Shown in pieces: positions 42,416-50,703 of a DNA stretch of 64,000 bases. The position numbers and the translations under genes were made by a program. The stretch spans positions 150,474 to 214,473 of the forward strand of contig JACRJQ010000007.1 of the NCBI GenBank assembly GCA_016215405.1, in the 5' to 3' direction. Below the pieces are notes generated by a model. That model made no database searches, was not told the origin of the DNA, and worked only from the letters and a program-made list of their open reading frames with translations. Numbering within the stretch: position 1 is the first letter of the stretch; each line of letters starts with the position of its first letter. Source of the stretch: Candidatus Tayloriibacteriota bacterium (lineage in GTDB: Bacteria; Patescibacteria; Paceibacteria; UBA9973; UBA6065).

Positions 42416-42421
42416 TACTAA
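42416..42421 (+). promoter_or_regulatory. -10 box, leaderless spacing
   Basis: TACTAA ends 7 nt before the ATG at 42429. Confidence 0.5.
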
Positions 42422-42428
42422 GCATATT

Positions 42429-43208
42429 ATGGACACACTAAATAATTCCGTCATAAGGAAGGGCCTTGGAACGCTCCTCATCATCCTCGTCGCGTTCGTC
42501 GCGATAAAGATAGTATCGGAGGTGAAATCCCTCTCCTACATCGGCAAGCCCACGAACGTACCTAACGTCATAACCGTTAACGGAAAGGGCGAGGTCATCG
42601 CCACTCCGGATATCGCGACCTTCAGCTTCACCGTCTCCGAAGAGTCTCCTGTAGTCTCGACCGCACAGGCAGAAGCGACCAAGAAGATGAACTCTATCCT
42701 CGCTTATCTCCAGGACACGGGAGTCGAGGATAAGGACGTAAAGACCGTCGCGTACGACATCTACCCCCGCTACGACTACGTCGGCAACACCTATTACGGC
42801 GGCGGAAAGCAGGTGCTCGCAGCGTATGTGGTCTCGCAGACCATCCAGGTGAAAGTCCGAGAGATGGCGAAGGCGGGTGACCTCCTCACGGGCATCGGCG
42901 AATACGGCGCATCGAACGTCTCGGGCCTTACCTTCTCGGTCGACGAACAAGATGAGCTTCTTCGAGAGGCTCGCGACAAGGCCATCACAGACGCGCGAGA
43001 ACAGGCAGAAAAGCTCGCGAAGTCCCTGGGCGTAAAGCTCGGATCGATCACGAGCTATTACGACAACTCGCCTTACCAGCCGTATCCAATGTACTACGCA
43101 AAGGACGGTATGGGCAGCGGAGTCGCGATGAATCAAGCGGCCCCTCAGCTTCCCGGCGGCGAGTCGAAGATAATCTCGAACGTCACTATCACGTACGAGA
43201 TAAAATAA
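42429..43208 (+). CDS. SIMPL-domain (DUF541) exported protein
   Basis: 259 aa. One N-terminal membrane helix (about 12-30), then a SIMPL domain: ITVNGKGEVIATPDIATFSF, DVKTVAYDIYPRYDYV, YVVSQTIQVKVREMAKAGDL, AREQAEKLAKSLGVKLGSI and SNVTITYEI. Family members are periplasmic or surface proteins of poorly known function. Closed by a hairpin terminator. Confidence 0.9.
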   Translation: MDTLNNSVIRKGLGTLLIILVAFVAIKIVSEVKSLSYIGKPTNVPNVITVNGKGEVIATPDIATFSFTVSEESPVVSTAQAEATKKMNSILAYLQDTGVEDKDVKTVAYDIYPRYDYVGNTYYGGGKQVLAAYVVSQTIQVKVREMAKAGDLLTGIGEYGASNVSGLTFSVDEQDELLREARDKAITDAREQAEKLAKSLGVKLGSITSYYDNSPYQPYPMYYAKDGMGSGVAMNQAAPQLPGGESKIISNVTITYEIK

Positions 43209-43224
43209 GGCTCTTTGTCGGAGG

Positions 43225-43252
43225 CAAAATCCCCGCTTTCGCGGGGATTTTG
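43225..43252 (+). terminator. Terminator
   Basis: A perfect 12-bp stem CAAAATCCCCGC/GCGGGGATTTTG with loop TTTC. Confidence 0.85.
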
Positions 43253-43275
43253 TATTGTACGACTCAGATAAAATC

Positions 43276-43368
43276 CTAATCGAATACCTCGACAATGCTC
43301 CAAAGCACCAGGACCGCAAATATTACCCAGAGCAGCCGCGTCCCCCACTTGATTATAAAATCCATCAT
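43276..43368 (-). CDS. 30-residue membrane peptide translationally coupled to pilB
   Basis: The minus-strand frame starts at tandem ATGs 4 nt after the pilB stop (TAG-AGCG-ATGATG). It encodes MMDFIIKWGTRLLWVIFAVL followed by VLWSIVEVFD: one hydrophobic helix with flanking charges. Tight coupling to pilB supports translation. Function unknown; it could be a pilus-motor accessory peptide. It is too short for standard gene finders. Confidence 0.55.
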   Translation of the reverse strand: MMDFIIKWGTRLLWVIFAVLVLWSIVEVFD

Positions 43369-43372
43369 CGCT

Positions 43373-45121
43373 CTATTCGGTTACGACCCTTAGCACCTCT
43401 TCTATGGTCGTGAGGCCTTGAGCCGCGCAGAATATGCCGTCTTCGAGCATGGTGACCATCCCCTCCTTCTTCGCCTGCTCCTCTATCGCAGCGGAGGTCG
43501 AACCCTTCATGATGAGCTCGCGGATCGTCGGCGTCATCTTGAAGACCTCATGGATGCCGATACGGCCCTTATATCCGTCGTTTTCAGGCGTCGCCTTGGG
43601 CGAACCGAACATGACGTTGTCCCAGCCGTCTTTAGGACCTATGATCTTCTCCGCCCGAAGGAGCTCGAGCATACGGTCGAGGTTCACGACCTTGGAGAGA
43701 GCCCCGAGCTCGGCCTTGGAAAGGGCGCGGCGCTCCTTGTTATCGGCGAGCCTGCGGACGAGGCGCTGTCCGATCACCACAGAGAGCGTCGAGACGAGAA
43801 GGAACGGCTCTATCTTCATGTCCATGAGGCGAGGGATCGCTCCGGCAGCCGAGTTCGTGTGAAGGGTCGAGAGCACGAGGTGTCCGGTGAGCGCGGCATT
43901 CACGGCCAGAGACGCCGTCTCGTTGTCGCGGATCTCACCCACCATGATGATGTCCGGGTCTTGGCGGACGAGAGAGCGAAGCCCTGTCGCGAAGGTAAAT
44001 CCGATGTCAGGACGGACCTGGGTCTGGTTCACGCGAGGCATCTGGTATTCGACAGGATCCTCGACGGTGGAGATGTTCACGTCGGGCGTATTCAAGATAT
44101 CGAGGACAGTATAGAGCGTCGTGGACTTTCCCGATCCCGTAGGGCCTGTCGCGAGGATCATTCCCGTCGCGAGCTTCGTCGCCGCGTGTATGCGCTCGAG
44201 GGCCTCGCCGTGGAAGCCTAGGTGCTCGAGCGTGAATCCCGAGACCGATTCGCGGAGAAGTCGCATCACGGTCTTCTCTCCGTAAAACGTAGGCATGACG
44301 GAAACGCGCAAAGACACCTTCTCGCCGTTCATCTCGACTTTGAATCGCCCGTCCTGAGGCAGCCTCTTCTCGTCGAGCTTAAGGTTAGAGAGCACCTTTA
44401 TGCGGGCGGTTATAGAAGTCTCTGCCTGCTTAGGCAAGACCATCGCGTCATGGAGGAGCCCATCGATGCGATAGCGGACGAGGAGCTCCTTCTCCATCGG
44501 CTCGACATGGATGTCGGAAGCGCCCTGAAGGATGGCGTGCTTTAGGAGGGTGTCGACGATGCGCACGACAGGCAGGTCTTCAGCGAGCTTCTTAAGGTCA
44601 CCTTCAGACGCTTTGCCCCCGACCTCTTCAGAGAGAGCCTTGATGCTCGCGGTCTCCTGCTTTATGAGGTCGCCGAACTCGGCCTTGAGGCTCTTTTGGT
44701 ACTGAAGGAGCGCCGATTTTATCGAATCGGTATCGGTGAGCCGAGGGAGGATCCGCAGGCCGACCTTCTTCTTTATGAAATCGATGGCGTGCAGGTCGTC
44801 GGTGTCGAGCATGGCCACTTCGAGCGAATCGGGCGTCTTCTTGAACGCGACGATATTGTGGTTCCTCGCGATAGGCTCGGGGATGAGTGAGAGCACGTCG
44901 AAATCTATCTTCTGGCCACGCAGGTCGACGAAGGGGATCCCGAGGATATACGCCTGCATCTTTCTGAGATCGTCCTCCGAGAGCTTGCCCTGAGAGACGA
45001 GTATCTCTCCGAGGCCGGTCTTCTTCGATCTCGCTTCGGTCTCGGCGACGGAGATGTCCTTCTTCGAGACGAGGCCCGAATCGACGATGAAACTCTTCAG
45101 CTGGCTTTCCTCGATGTACAT
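43373..45121 (-). CDS. pilB: Type IV pilus extension ATPase PilB
   Basis: Hexameric motor powering pilus assembly. The 582 aa comprise an N-terminal T2SSE_N/MshEN-like domain (1-150) and a GspE ATPase domain: DIHVEPMEKELLVRYRIDG, Walker A ATGPTGSGKSTTLYTVL, Asp box VEDPVEY, Walker B DPDIIMVGEIRDNETA, His box GHLVLSTLHTN, and GYKGRIGIHEVF. The zinc tetracysteine motif usual just before GYKGRIGIHEV is absent. pilB is about 22 kb from pilC and pilMNO, and no PilT or major pilin gene is seen in the window. Confidence 0.95.
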   Translation of the reverse strand: MYIEESQLKSFIVDSGLVSKKDISVAETEARSKKTGLGEILVSQGKLSEDDLRKMQAYILGIPFVDLRGQKIDFDVLSLIPEPIARNHNIVAFKKTPDSLEVAMLDTDDLHAIDFIKKKVGLRILPRLTDTDSIKSALLQYQKSLKAEFGDLIKQETASIKALSEEVGGKASEGDLKKLAEDLPVVRIVDTLLKHAILQGASDIHVEPMEKELLVRYRIDGLLHDAMVLPKQAETSITARIKVLSNLKLDEKRLPQDGRFKVEMNGEKVSLRVSVMPTFYGEKTVMRLLRESVSGFTLEHLGFHGEALERIHAATKLATGMILATGPTGSGKSTTLYTVLDILNTPDVNISTVEDPVEYQMPRVNQTQVRPDIGFTFATGLRSLVRQDPDIIMVGEIRDNETASLAVNAALTGHLVLSTLHTNSAAGAIPRLMDMKIEPFLLVSTLSVVIGQRLVRRLADNKERRALSKAELGALSKVVNLDRMLELLRAEKIIGPKDGWDNVMFGSPKATPENDGYKGRIGIHEVFKMTPTIRELIMKGSTSAAIEEQAKKEGMVTMLEDGIFCAAQGLTTIEEVLRVVTE

Positions 45122-45184
45122 GTGAGAGTGAAAATAAGCGCTCGGGCCAAGACGCCCTGTGATATAATCGTCTACATTATATCT

Positions 45185-45190
45185 TATAAT
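45185..45190 (+). promoter_or_regulatory. -10 box, leaderless spacing
   Basis: A perfect TATAAT ends 5 nt before the ATG at 45196. A second TATAAT lies about 20 bp further upstream. Confidence 0.65.
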
Positions 45191-45195
45191 CCGCT

Positions 45196-45924
45196 ATGAC
45201 ACATACCACCCACAAGGAAGAATGGCTCGCCATGCCAATCGCCGTTATCATCGCCGGAGGCCTCATCGCCTTAGGCCTCTTCTACGGCCTTAAGTCTTCA
45301 GGATCGCCCGCGCAAGGGGACGCCGTCGCGCAGAACCCTCAGCAAGGGCTCGGCGAGGATTTCACGGGCGAGCTCGCTCCGGTGAGCGCTTCGGAGCATA
45401 TCCGCGGCAACCCGAAGGCGAAAGTCGTCATCGTCGAGTACTCGGACACCGAGTGCCCGTTCTGCAAGATGTACCACAACTCGATGAAGGAGGTGATGTC
45501 GAAATACGAGTCGTCAGGCGACGTGGCGTGGGTATACCGCCACTACCCTATCGACCAGCTCCATAAGAAGGCGCGAAAGGAGGCGGAAGCGACCGAATGC
45601 GCTGCGGAGCTCGGTGGAAATACGAAATTCTGGGCCTATATAGACAGGCTCTTCGAGGTGACCACCTCGAACGACGGCCTCTCGGAGAGCGAGCTTCCTA
45701 ACATCGCCCAGTATGTGGGCCTCGACAGGACGGCCTTTACGAGCTGCCTATCGAGCGGCAGGACAGCGGCGAAGGTTCAGGCGCAGTTCGACGGCGGAGC
45801 GAAAGCAGGGGTCAGAGGTACTCCTCATAGCTTCATCGTCACGAAGGACGACAAAGTAGCCCTCAGCGGCGCGGTCCCGTTCGCAGAGCTCGACAAGATG
45901 ATCCAAAACGCTCTCTCGAGATAA
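45196..45924 (+). CDS. Membrane-anchored DsbA-like thiol oxidoreductase
   Basis: 242 aa. One N-terminal helix (about 13-31) and an extracytoplasmic DsbA-type thioredoxin domain with VIVEYSDTECPFCKMYHNSM (CPFC active site, about 87-90), a helical insert with ECAAELGG, and the cis-Pro motif GVRGTPHSFIV. It probably forms disulfides in exported proteins, for which there are many cysteine-rich candidates just downstream. A paralogue lies at 58854-59570. Confidence 0.92.
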   Translation: MTHTTHKEEWLAMPIAVIIAGGLIALGLFYGLKSSGSPAQGDAVAQNPQQGLGEDFTGELAPVSASEHIRGNPKAKVVIVEYSDTECPFCKMYHNSMKEVMSKYESSGDVAWVYRHYPIDQLHKKARKEAEATECAAELGGNTKFWAYIDRLFEVTTSNDGLSESELPNIAQYVGLDRTAFTSCLSSGRTAAKVQAQFDGGAKAGVRGTPHSFIVTKDDKVALSGAVPFAELDKMIQNALSR

Positions 45925-45935
45925 TTCGAAGATAG

Positions 45936-45981
45936 CCATACACATAAAAACCGGCCGTGCGGCCGGTTTTTATGTGTATGG
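45936..45981. terminator. Perfect 21-bp-stem bidirectional terminator
   Basis: 45936-45956 and 45961-45981 are exact inverted complements around loop GTGC. The core is AAAAACCGGCC/GGCCGGTTTTT, and the stem continues 10 bp beyond the A/T tracts. It lies between two convergent genes. Confidence 0.9.
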
Positions 45982-45990
45982 AGACCGGTC

Positions 45991-46605
45991 CTACTCTACG
46001 GTCACGTATATACCGCCGGCGACAGGAGATGATCCATCCAGCTCGTGCCACGCGACACGCGCCTTATCGCCCCTCTCCAGCATAGACACGTCGATTCTGT
46101 CGACCTTCGTCGCGACGATACCCTCGCCTAGCGTAAAGGTCCTTTCGACGCCGCCTTCGTCTCTAAGGGTCAAATCTCTCCCCGAGACCAGGGTCGCGTT
46201 TCCCACGAAGAACCAATCGTCGCTATCGCGAACGGCGGGCACGACACCGCTCTCTCCCACCCAAATCGAGACAACGTCCTTCGTCACAGGATTCGTTATG
46301 ACACTCACGACGTCGCCTGACTCTAGCTTTTCAAGAGGCACGATCGCGATCTTGAATGCTACCGTGCTCGATGAGAGCGAGTAGGCCTTTTCCCGGCCGT
46401 CCGAAAGGCTAATGGTGATCGAAACTCGATCGATAGACGCGACCGTCCCCATATCGTCTCCTCCCCTCGCCTCAGAGACAGAGCTCTGCGGTCCCGCCTC
46501 GGTATCCGTCTCGCGAGCCGACCGGTCTATCGAGACGTATGAGCCTAGGGAGACCGCGAGGAGGAGCGCTGTCGACGCTATTACCGCCTTTTTTCTGTTC
46601 GTCAT
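45991..46605 (-). CDS. Uncharacterised exported protein with two OB-like repeats
   Basis: 204 aa. A signal anchor (about 7-25) is followed by two similar beta units: GTVASIDRVSITISLSDGRE and, later, NATLVSGRDLTLRDEGGVER. They resemble DUF5666-like OB repeats (SGDVVSVITN, ERGDKARVAW). No function known. Confidence 0.65.
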   Translation of the reverse strand: MTNRKKAVIASTALLLAVSLGSYVSIDRSARETDTEAGPQSSVSEARGGDDMGTVASIDRVSITISLSDGREKAYSLSSSTVAFKIAIVPLEKLESGDVVSVITNPVTKDVVSIWVGESGVVPAVRDSDDWFFVGNATLVSGRDLTLRDEGGVERTFTLGEGIVATKVDRIDVSMLERGDKARVAWHELDGSSPVAGGIYVTVE

Positions 46606-46651
46606 ATTGATTTGAATGAATAATACCTACCGACCCAGGCGCGCCTTACAT

Positions 46652-48931
46652 CTACGGACACCCGCTTACATAGCCGCAACTCTGATCCCAGTCGACGCAT
46701 TCGTATGAGCAATTGCACTCGTACCATTCGTAACCGTCGCTACACCAGCTGCAGACCTCATCGGAATTCACGCAATACGGTTCCCCGCACACATATCGGT
46801 CCGCCACGTTCGCCGGAGCCGAGACCGAGCATGTGCCGGCGCAATTACGGGTTCCGCTATTCGTCTGGCCGCAATTGTTCGCAGACGAAGTGCAGGACTG
46901 GCCGTAATAAGACGGATCAGAAGCCGTGCACGAGCCGTATGCGTTCGTCGTCCCATAGATGCAACCGCCTGGAGAGGACCAACAATAGTAAGGCGCCTGC
47001 ACGGCCGAGCCGTCGCCATTGACGCACCCTGTGCAGCCGTATGTTCCATAATTGCAGCCTGCGCCATTGCAGACCGAGCAGGACTGACCGTAATTCGAAG
47101 GGCTCTGCGCTGAACAATTGCCATATCCGTCGGTTAGACCGAAGGAGCACGCGCCTGGAGAAGACCAGCAGGTATAGGGCGCCTGCACGGCCGAGCCGTT
47201 AGGATTGACGCATGATCCGCCACAGTTATATGTTCCGTAATTGCATCCCATGCCGGTACACGCCGAGCACGACTGGTTATAGTTCGCTGCGCAGCATGAC
47301 TGGGTATTGCAGGCCTGAGAGCTCGCCGGCGGCAGCATCATCGTGCAGATTCCCCCTTCTTCGTACACCCCATCGTCCCGAAGGCAGCGCACCGTCCTCG
47401 TCTGAGTGCCGCCTCCGCAGGAAGCCGAGCAAGACGACCAGCCGCCCAGCTCCCAAGAATAGGAGTGTGCGACCCAGCATGAGCCGTTCGAATAGGGCGT
47501 AGATCCCCATGAACCGTTATAGCAGGTAGACGTCCTCGATACGGACGAGCAGCTCGACGGCCAATAGACATAGCTCGATGAATACGTCGTGCACGACCCC
47601 CCGTCAGACACGGTCCCGCAAGCGCTCGAATAGCACGAGCAGCCTTGGGTATTGCAGCTCTGGCTCGTCGAAGGCTTCCCTCCTCCGCAGTAGGAGTCGG
47701 ATACGGATATTCCGTCGCTGCGCTCGCACCACACGCCCCTCGATTGGCTGCCTCCTCCGCAGGACGCCGAACATGATCCCCAGCCGTCGTAATTCCAATA
47801 GTAGTCATAGCCGACCGAGCACGAACCGTTCGGATAGGGCGATGCGCTCCAAGAGCCGTTACTGCAAGTCGAGGTGCGGGAAACAGACGAACACGACGAA
47901 GGATAGCTGACAGAGCTCGAAGAATACGAGGTGCAGGAAGCGCCGTTCGACGCGGCGGAGCATGCGCCGGAGGCGCTGCAGCCGCTTGAGCAGCTGCCAT
48001 AAGCGTACGGAGAGGCGCTCCACGTGCCGTCGCTACAGGTGGAGGTGCGTGCAACCATAGAACATGAGGCTCCCGACGGAGCGGTCGAAGAATAGGTCGT
48101 GCAGGATCCTCCATGCGCGGTCGTACCGCAGCCGCCCGAAGCGGAGCAGGACCTGTAGCTCTGAGAGCAAGAGCTGTAGGCCCCCGGCGTCACGGTCCAT
48201 GCCCCGTTCGAGCACGTAGACGAGATAGACGCGCCCGAGCAGGTGGCAGGAGACGTCGCCGAGCTCGCGGTGTAGCTCGTGCAGGAAGCGCCGTTCGACG
48301 CGGCGGAACATGCGCCGGAGGCGCTGCAGCCGCTCGTACAACTGCTGTATACATATGGCGACGCGCTCCATGTACCATCGCTACAGGTAGAGACCCGAGA
48401 GACCGTGGAGCACGATGCGCCCGAAGGGGAATTCGAAGAGTATGTGGTGCAGCTTCCGCCATGAGCCGTCGTGCCGCAGCCGCCCGAGGGCGCGCATGAG
48501 CGATAGCCCTGCGAACAAGAGCCGTAAGCGGCGGGAGTGACGGACCATGCCCCTCCTACGCACGTCGCCGTCACTGATATCGCCGCGCACGTGGTGGGAG
48601 ACGTTGCCGAGCTCGCGGTGTAGCTCGTGCATGTGCTTCCCAAGGCAGCGGCGGCGCACCCCCCTGACGCAGCGCACCCGCAGGGAGATTTCGTCACTCC
48701 TGTAGGGAGGTGGTCATAGAAGGAGGCCCATTCTTCTGCCGTCTTCGTAGGGATAAATATCCTGCTCCCTGTATCGTTTGTTATGACATAGCATGTCCCG
48801 ATCTCGTTCACCGAGATAGCCGAACCTGCATTTAGAGAGTACGACGTCGCCGCGTCGGATGCCGTAGCAACTGCAAAAAGAGAGAGGCATAGCGCCAGGC
48901 CTTTCGCGATCGCGGCTATTTTAGTTGGCAT
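46652..48931 (-). CDS. Cysteine-rich surface protein with thrombospondin type-1 repeats
   Basis: 759 aa, with a signal peptide of about 27 aa. About 60 aa later begin tandem cysteine-rich units of about 50-60 residues (CSASGACSAASNGASCTSYT, CSASGGCGTTAHGGSCTTYS). Then come two TSP1 repeats (YDGWGSCSASCGGGSQSRGV and LGGWSSCSASCGGGTQTRTV), more Cys/Gly/Asn/Tyr repeats (YGQSCSVCNGAGCNYGTYGC), and an aromatic Cys-rich end (VCSWCSDGYEWYECNCSYEC). Probably a disulfide-stabilised adhesin for contact with host or neighbour cells. The start at 48931 was chosen because the signal peptide follows directly. The flanking DsbA-like gene fits its disulfide load. Confidence 0.85.
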   Translation of the reverse strand: MPTKIAAIAKGLALCLSLFAVATASDAATSYSLNAGSAISVNEIGTCYVITNDTGSRIFIPTKTAEEWASFYDHLPTGVTKSPCGCAASGGCAAAALGSTCTSYTASSATSPTTCAAISVTATCVGGAWSVTPAAYGSCSQGYRSCAPSGGCGTTAHGGSCTTYSSNSPSGASCSTVSRVSTCSDGTWSASPYVYSSCTSGCSASGACSAASNGASCTSYTASSATSPATCSGASISSTCSNGAWTVTPGAYSSCSQSYRSCSASGGCGTTAHGGSCTTYSSTAPSGASCSMVARTSTCSDGTWSASPYAYGSCSSGCSASGACSAASNGASCTSYSSSSVSYPSSCSSVSRTSTCSNGSWSASPYPNGSCSVGYDYYWNYDGWGSCSASCGGGSQSRGVWCERSDGISVSDSYCGGGKPSTSQSCNTQGCSCYSSACGTVSDGGSCTTYSSSYVYWPSSCSSVSRTSTCYNGSWGSTPYSNGSCWVAHSYSWELGGWSSCSASCGGGTQTRTVRCLRDDGVYEEGGICTMMLPPASSQACNTQSCCAANYNQSCSACTGMGCNYGTYNCGGSCVNPNGSAVQAPYTCWSSPGACSFGLTDGYGNCSAQSPSNYGQSCSVCNGAGCNYGTYGCTGCVNGDGSAVQAPYYCWSSPGGCIYGTTNAYGSCTASDPSYYGQSCTSSANNCGQTNSGTRNCAGTCSVSAPANVADRYVCGEPYCVNSDEVCSWCSDGYEWYECNCSYECVDWDQSCGYVSGCP

Positions 48932-49085
48932 CTGTTTTCCGTTATCTACGCTTGCTGCCTTGATAATCCCCAACCTCAGCTCTGAAGGGATCCAGAGCTT
49001 GCGACAAGGCACGAGCCCTCACAATGAACATTATATACCAATAGTTTCGAAAAATTGAAACTATCGGCGGACAGCCGGCCGAAGG

Positions 49086-49451
49086 CTACTCGACGACGCT
49101 TATGGTACCGCGTATCCGAGGCTTGAGATGGTCGTGGTAAGTCCACTCGCCTGCTTCTTCGAACACGAACTCCCATTCCTCTCCTGGGCCTACGGGCTCT
49201 CGCGGATCGAACTCGGGGTAGAGCTCGTGCGTAGGATGCAGGTTCGAGGCGGGCCAAAGGTAGGCGTCGTCGGTAGCGTTCACGAACCTCACCGCCTCGC
49301 CTCGCTTGATGGTCGTCGTTGCTGGAGAGTAGCCTTTCTCCGTCATGGACATGACAGCGCCCACTCGAACATCTCTGTCTGAAAGGAGCGATGCCCCGAG
49401 AGCAGATGCCGCCGCAAGGGTTAACAAGGCGATGACCAGCTTCTTACGCAT
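49086..49451 (-). CDS. Single-domain exported cupredoxin-like protein
   Basis: 121 aa. A signal peptide or anchor (1-22) and one cupredoxin domain with LWPASNLHPTHELYPEFDP (H72, H75) and GEWTYHDHLKPRIRGTI (H106, H108). Possible copper ligands are histidines; the type-1 copper Cys is absent. The same domain is fused to the N-terminus of the proteins at 52006-53463 and 54604-56115. Its ATG overlaps the stop of the upstream gene (ATGCGTAA). Confidence 0.85.
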   Translation of the reverse strand: MRKKLVIALLTLAAASALGASLLSDRDVRVGAVMSMTEKGYSPATTTIKRGEAVRFVNATDDAYLWPASNLHPTHELYPEFDPREPVGPGEEWEFVFEEAGEWTYHDHLKPRIRGTISVVE

Positions 49452-49932
49452 GCTTTTTCTTGAGAAAGAGAATGATAAGGGCTCCTACGACCGCGCCCAG
49501 AAGAGCAGAGGCGGATGCGACGAGAAAAGAAGCCTTAGATCCTTCAGGCGCCCCCACCGAAAACGGAAACTCTCCTTCGGCTATCGTCTCGGAGCCGTCC
49601 TGAAATCGCACGAAGAGCGAGTACGACCCTTCTTTCGGAAAGACGATGCTGAATCCGGGCTTTCCGAATTCTCCGTAGGCGATCGGCCCGGCAAAAACGG
49701 TTTTCTTCCCTTCCTCTATCTTCACCCAAGCGCTCGTGAAAGGGATCTCGTCCCCTCCAGAGGCGGGAGAGACCGCGATGTCATACCGGACGAGCTCTCC
49801 GGCCACCGGCTCTTGGCTATAGCCGATATCGAACTTGTGGTCTCCGACGACCGTCTCTATAGAAGGCCCTCCGGCGTGAGCGAAAGCGAAGACCGGTACA
49901 AAAGCGAGCAAGAAGAGAGAAGCTTTTTTCAT
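49444..49932 (-). CDS. Exported beta-sandwich protein with C-terminal membrane anchor
   Basis: 162 aa. Signal peptide ending FAFAHAGG, an Ig-like/CopC-like beta domain (about 22-125: YDIAVSPASGGDEIPFTSAW, PKEGSYSLFVRFQDG) and a C-terminal helix followed by KKKHA. The His-Ala-Gly N-terminus of the mature protein could bind metal as in CopC/YtkA-type proteins. Coupled to the cupredoxin gene. Metal role is inference. Confidence 0.65.
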   Translation of the reverse strand: MKKASLFLLAFVPVFAFAHAGGPSIETVVGDHKFDIGYSQEPVAGELVRYDIAVSPASGGDEIPFTSAWVKIEEGKKTVFAGPIAYGEFGKPGFSIVFPKEGSYSLFVRFQDGSETIAEGEFPFSVGAPEGSKASFLVASASALLGAVVGALIILFLKKKHA

Positions 49933-49938
49933 TCGCCT

Positions 49939-49944
49939 ATTCTA
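49939..49944 (-). promoter_or_regulatory. -10 box, leaderless spacing
   Basis: TAGAAT on the minus strand ends 6 nt before the ATG at 49930-49932. Confidence 0.6.
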
Positions 49945-50068
49945 GCCTATTTTCAAATCTGCGGGTATTTGAAGCGCCTTAGCCCTTACCTTGCGGCAGG
50001 TGAGATGTACCGTATAATTATCGGGACGTCTAGGCTTAGATTATTAATAAGGTCTGACGCGATCTTGA

Positions 50069-50644
50069 ATGCAAAATAGCAAAAAAGCCATCATCGTCGT
50101 TCTATTACTAGCAATCGCCGGTCTAGGGTACGCGGTGTACTCTAGGCAGGCTGCGCCGGAAGCTCCGACAGCCCAGGTTCAGAACGAGAACCCTACGCCT
50201 GCCGGAAACGTCGACGCGACGGGAGTGAAGGAACAAGCCGCCTCCGCCTCGAAAGTCTCCCTCGCTGAAGTGAGGAAGATCCTAAGCGACAGGGGAGCCA
50301 GCCCGACAAAGGAGGCGCTCGACAGATTCTCCACGAGCGTAACGGCGGCAGCGGTGAGGTCGAGCGTCCTCGATATCTCTGGCTGCGTCGCGACGCCTAA
50401 CGTGATCGAGGTCTTCGCCGGAGAGCCGTTCACCGTGAAAAATACCGACAACTTCCCGCACGTGATCCATTACGGCGGAAAGAACCCTGAAACTATCCCT
50501 GGGAGCACGGAAAGGAAGATCACCCTCGAGTTCCCGAACGCGGAGAAAGGCGTTGCTGGAGTCATGTCTCCTTTTACCTGCGACACGGACAAGACTGAGG
50601 AGCCTATCGGCATATTCAGCGTAGTCCCCCGCTCAGACGAATAG
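50069..50644 (+). CDS. Membrane-anchored cupredoxin-like protein
   Basis: 191 aa. One N-terminal helix (about 7-25), a helical linker, and a beta domain with ISGCVATPNVIEVFAGEPFT (C106), NTDNFPHVIHYGG (H131, H134) and SPFTCDTDKTEEPIGIFSVV (C171). It resembles a cupredoxin with an extra N-terminal cysteine; no axial Met is evident. A paralogue is at 58278-58769. A TATAAT at 50014-50019 implies a leader of about 45 nt. Confidence 0.75.
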   Translation: MQNSKKAIIVVLLLAIAGLGYAVYSRQAAPEAPTAQVQNENPTPAGNVDATGVKEQAASASKVSLAEVRKILSDRGASPTKEALDRFSTSVTAAAVRSSVLDISGCVATPNVIEVFAGEPFTVKNTDNFPHVIHYGGKNPETIPGSTERKITLEFPNAEKGVAGVMSPFTCDTDKTEEPIGIFSVVPRSDE

Positions 50645-50654
50645 CTCTAGCCAC

Positions 50655-50682
50655 GAAAAATCCCCCGCTTGGGGGATTTTTC
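50655..50682. terminator. Bidirectional terminator
   Basis: A perfect 12-bp stem GAAAAATCCCCC/GGGGGATTTTTC with loop GCTT between convergent genes. Confidence 0.85.
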
Positions 50683-50703
50683 ATTTCGGCTTCTTCGATA
50701 AGG

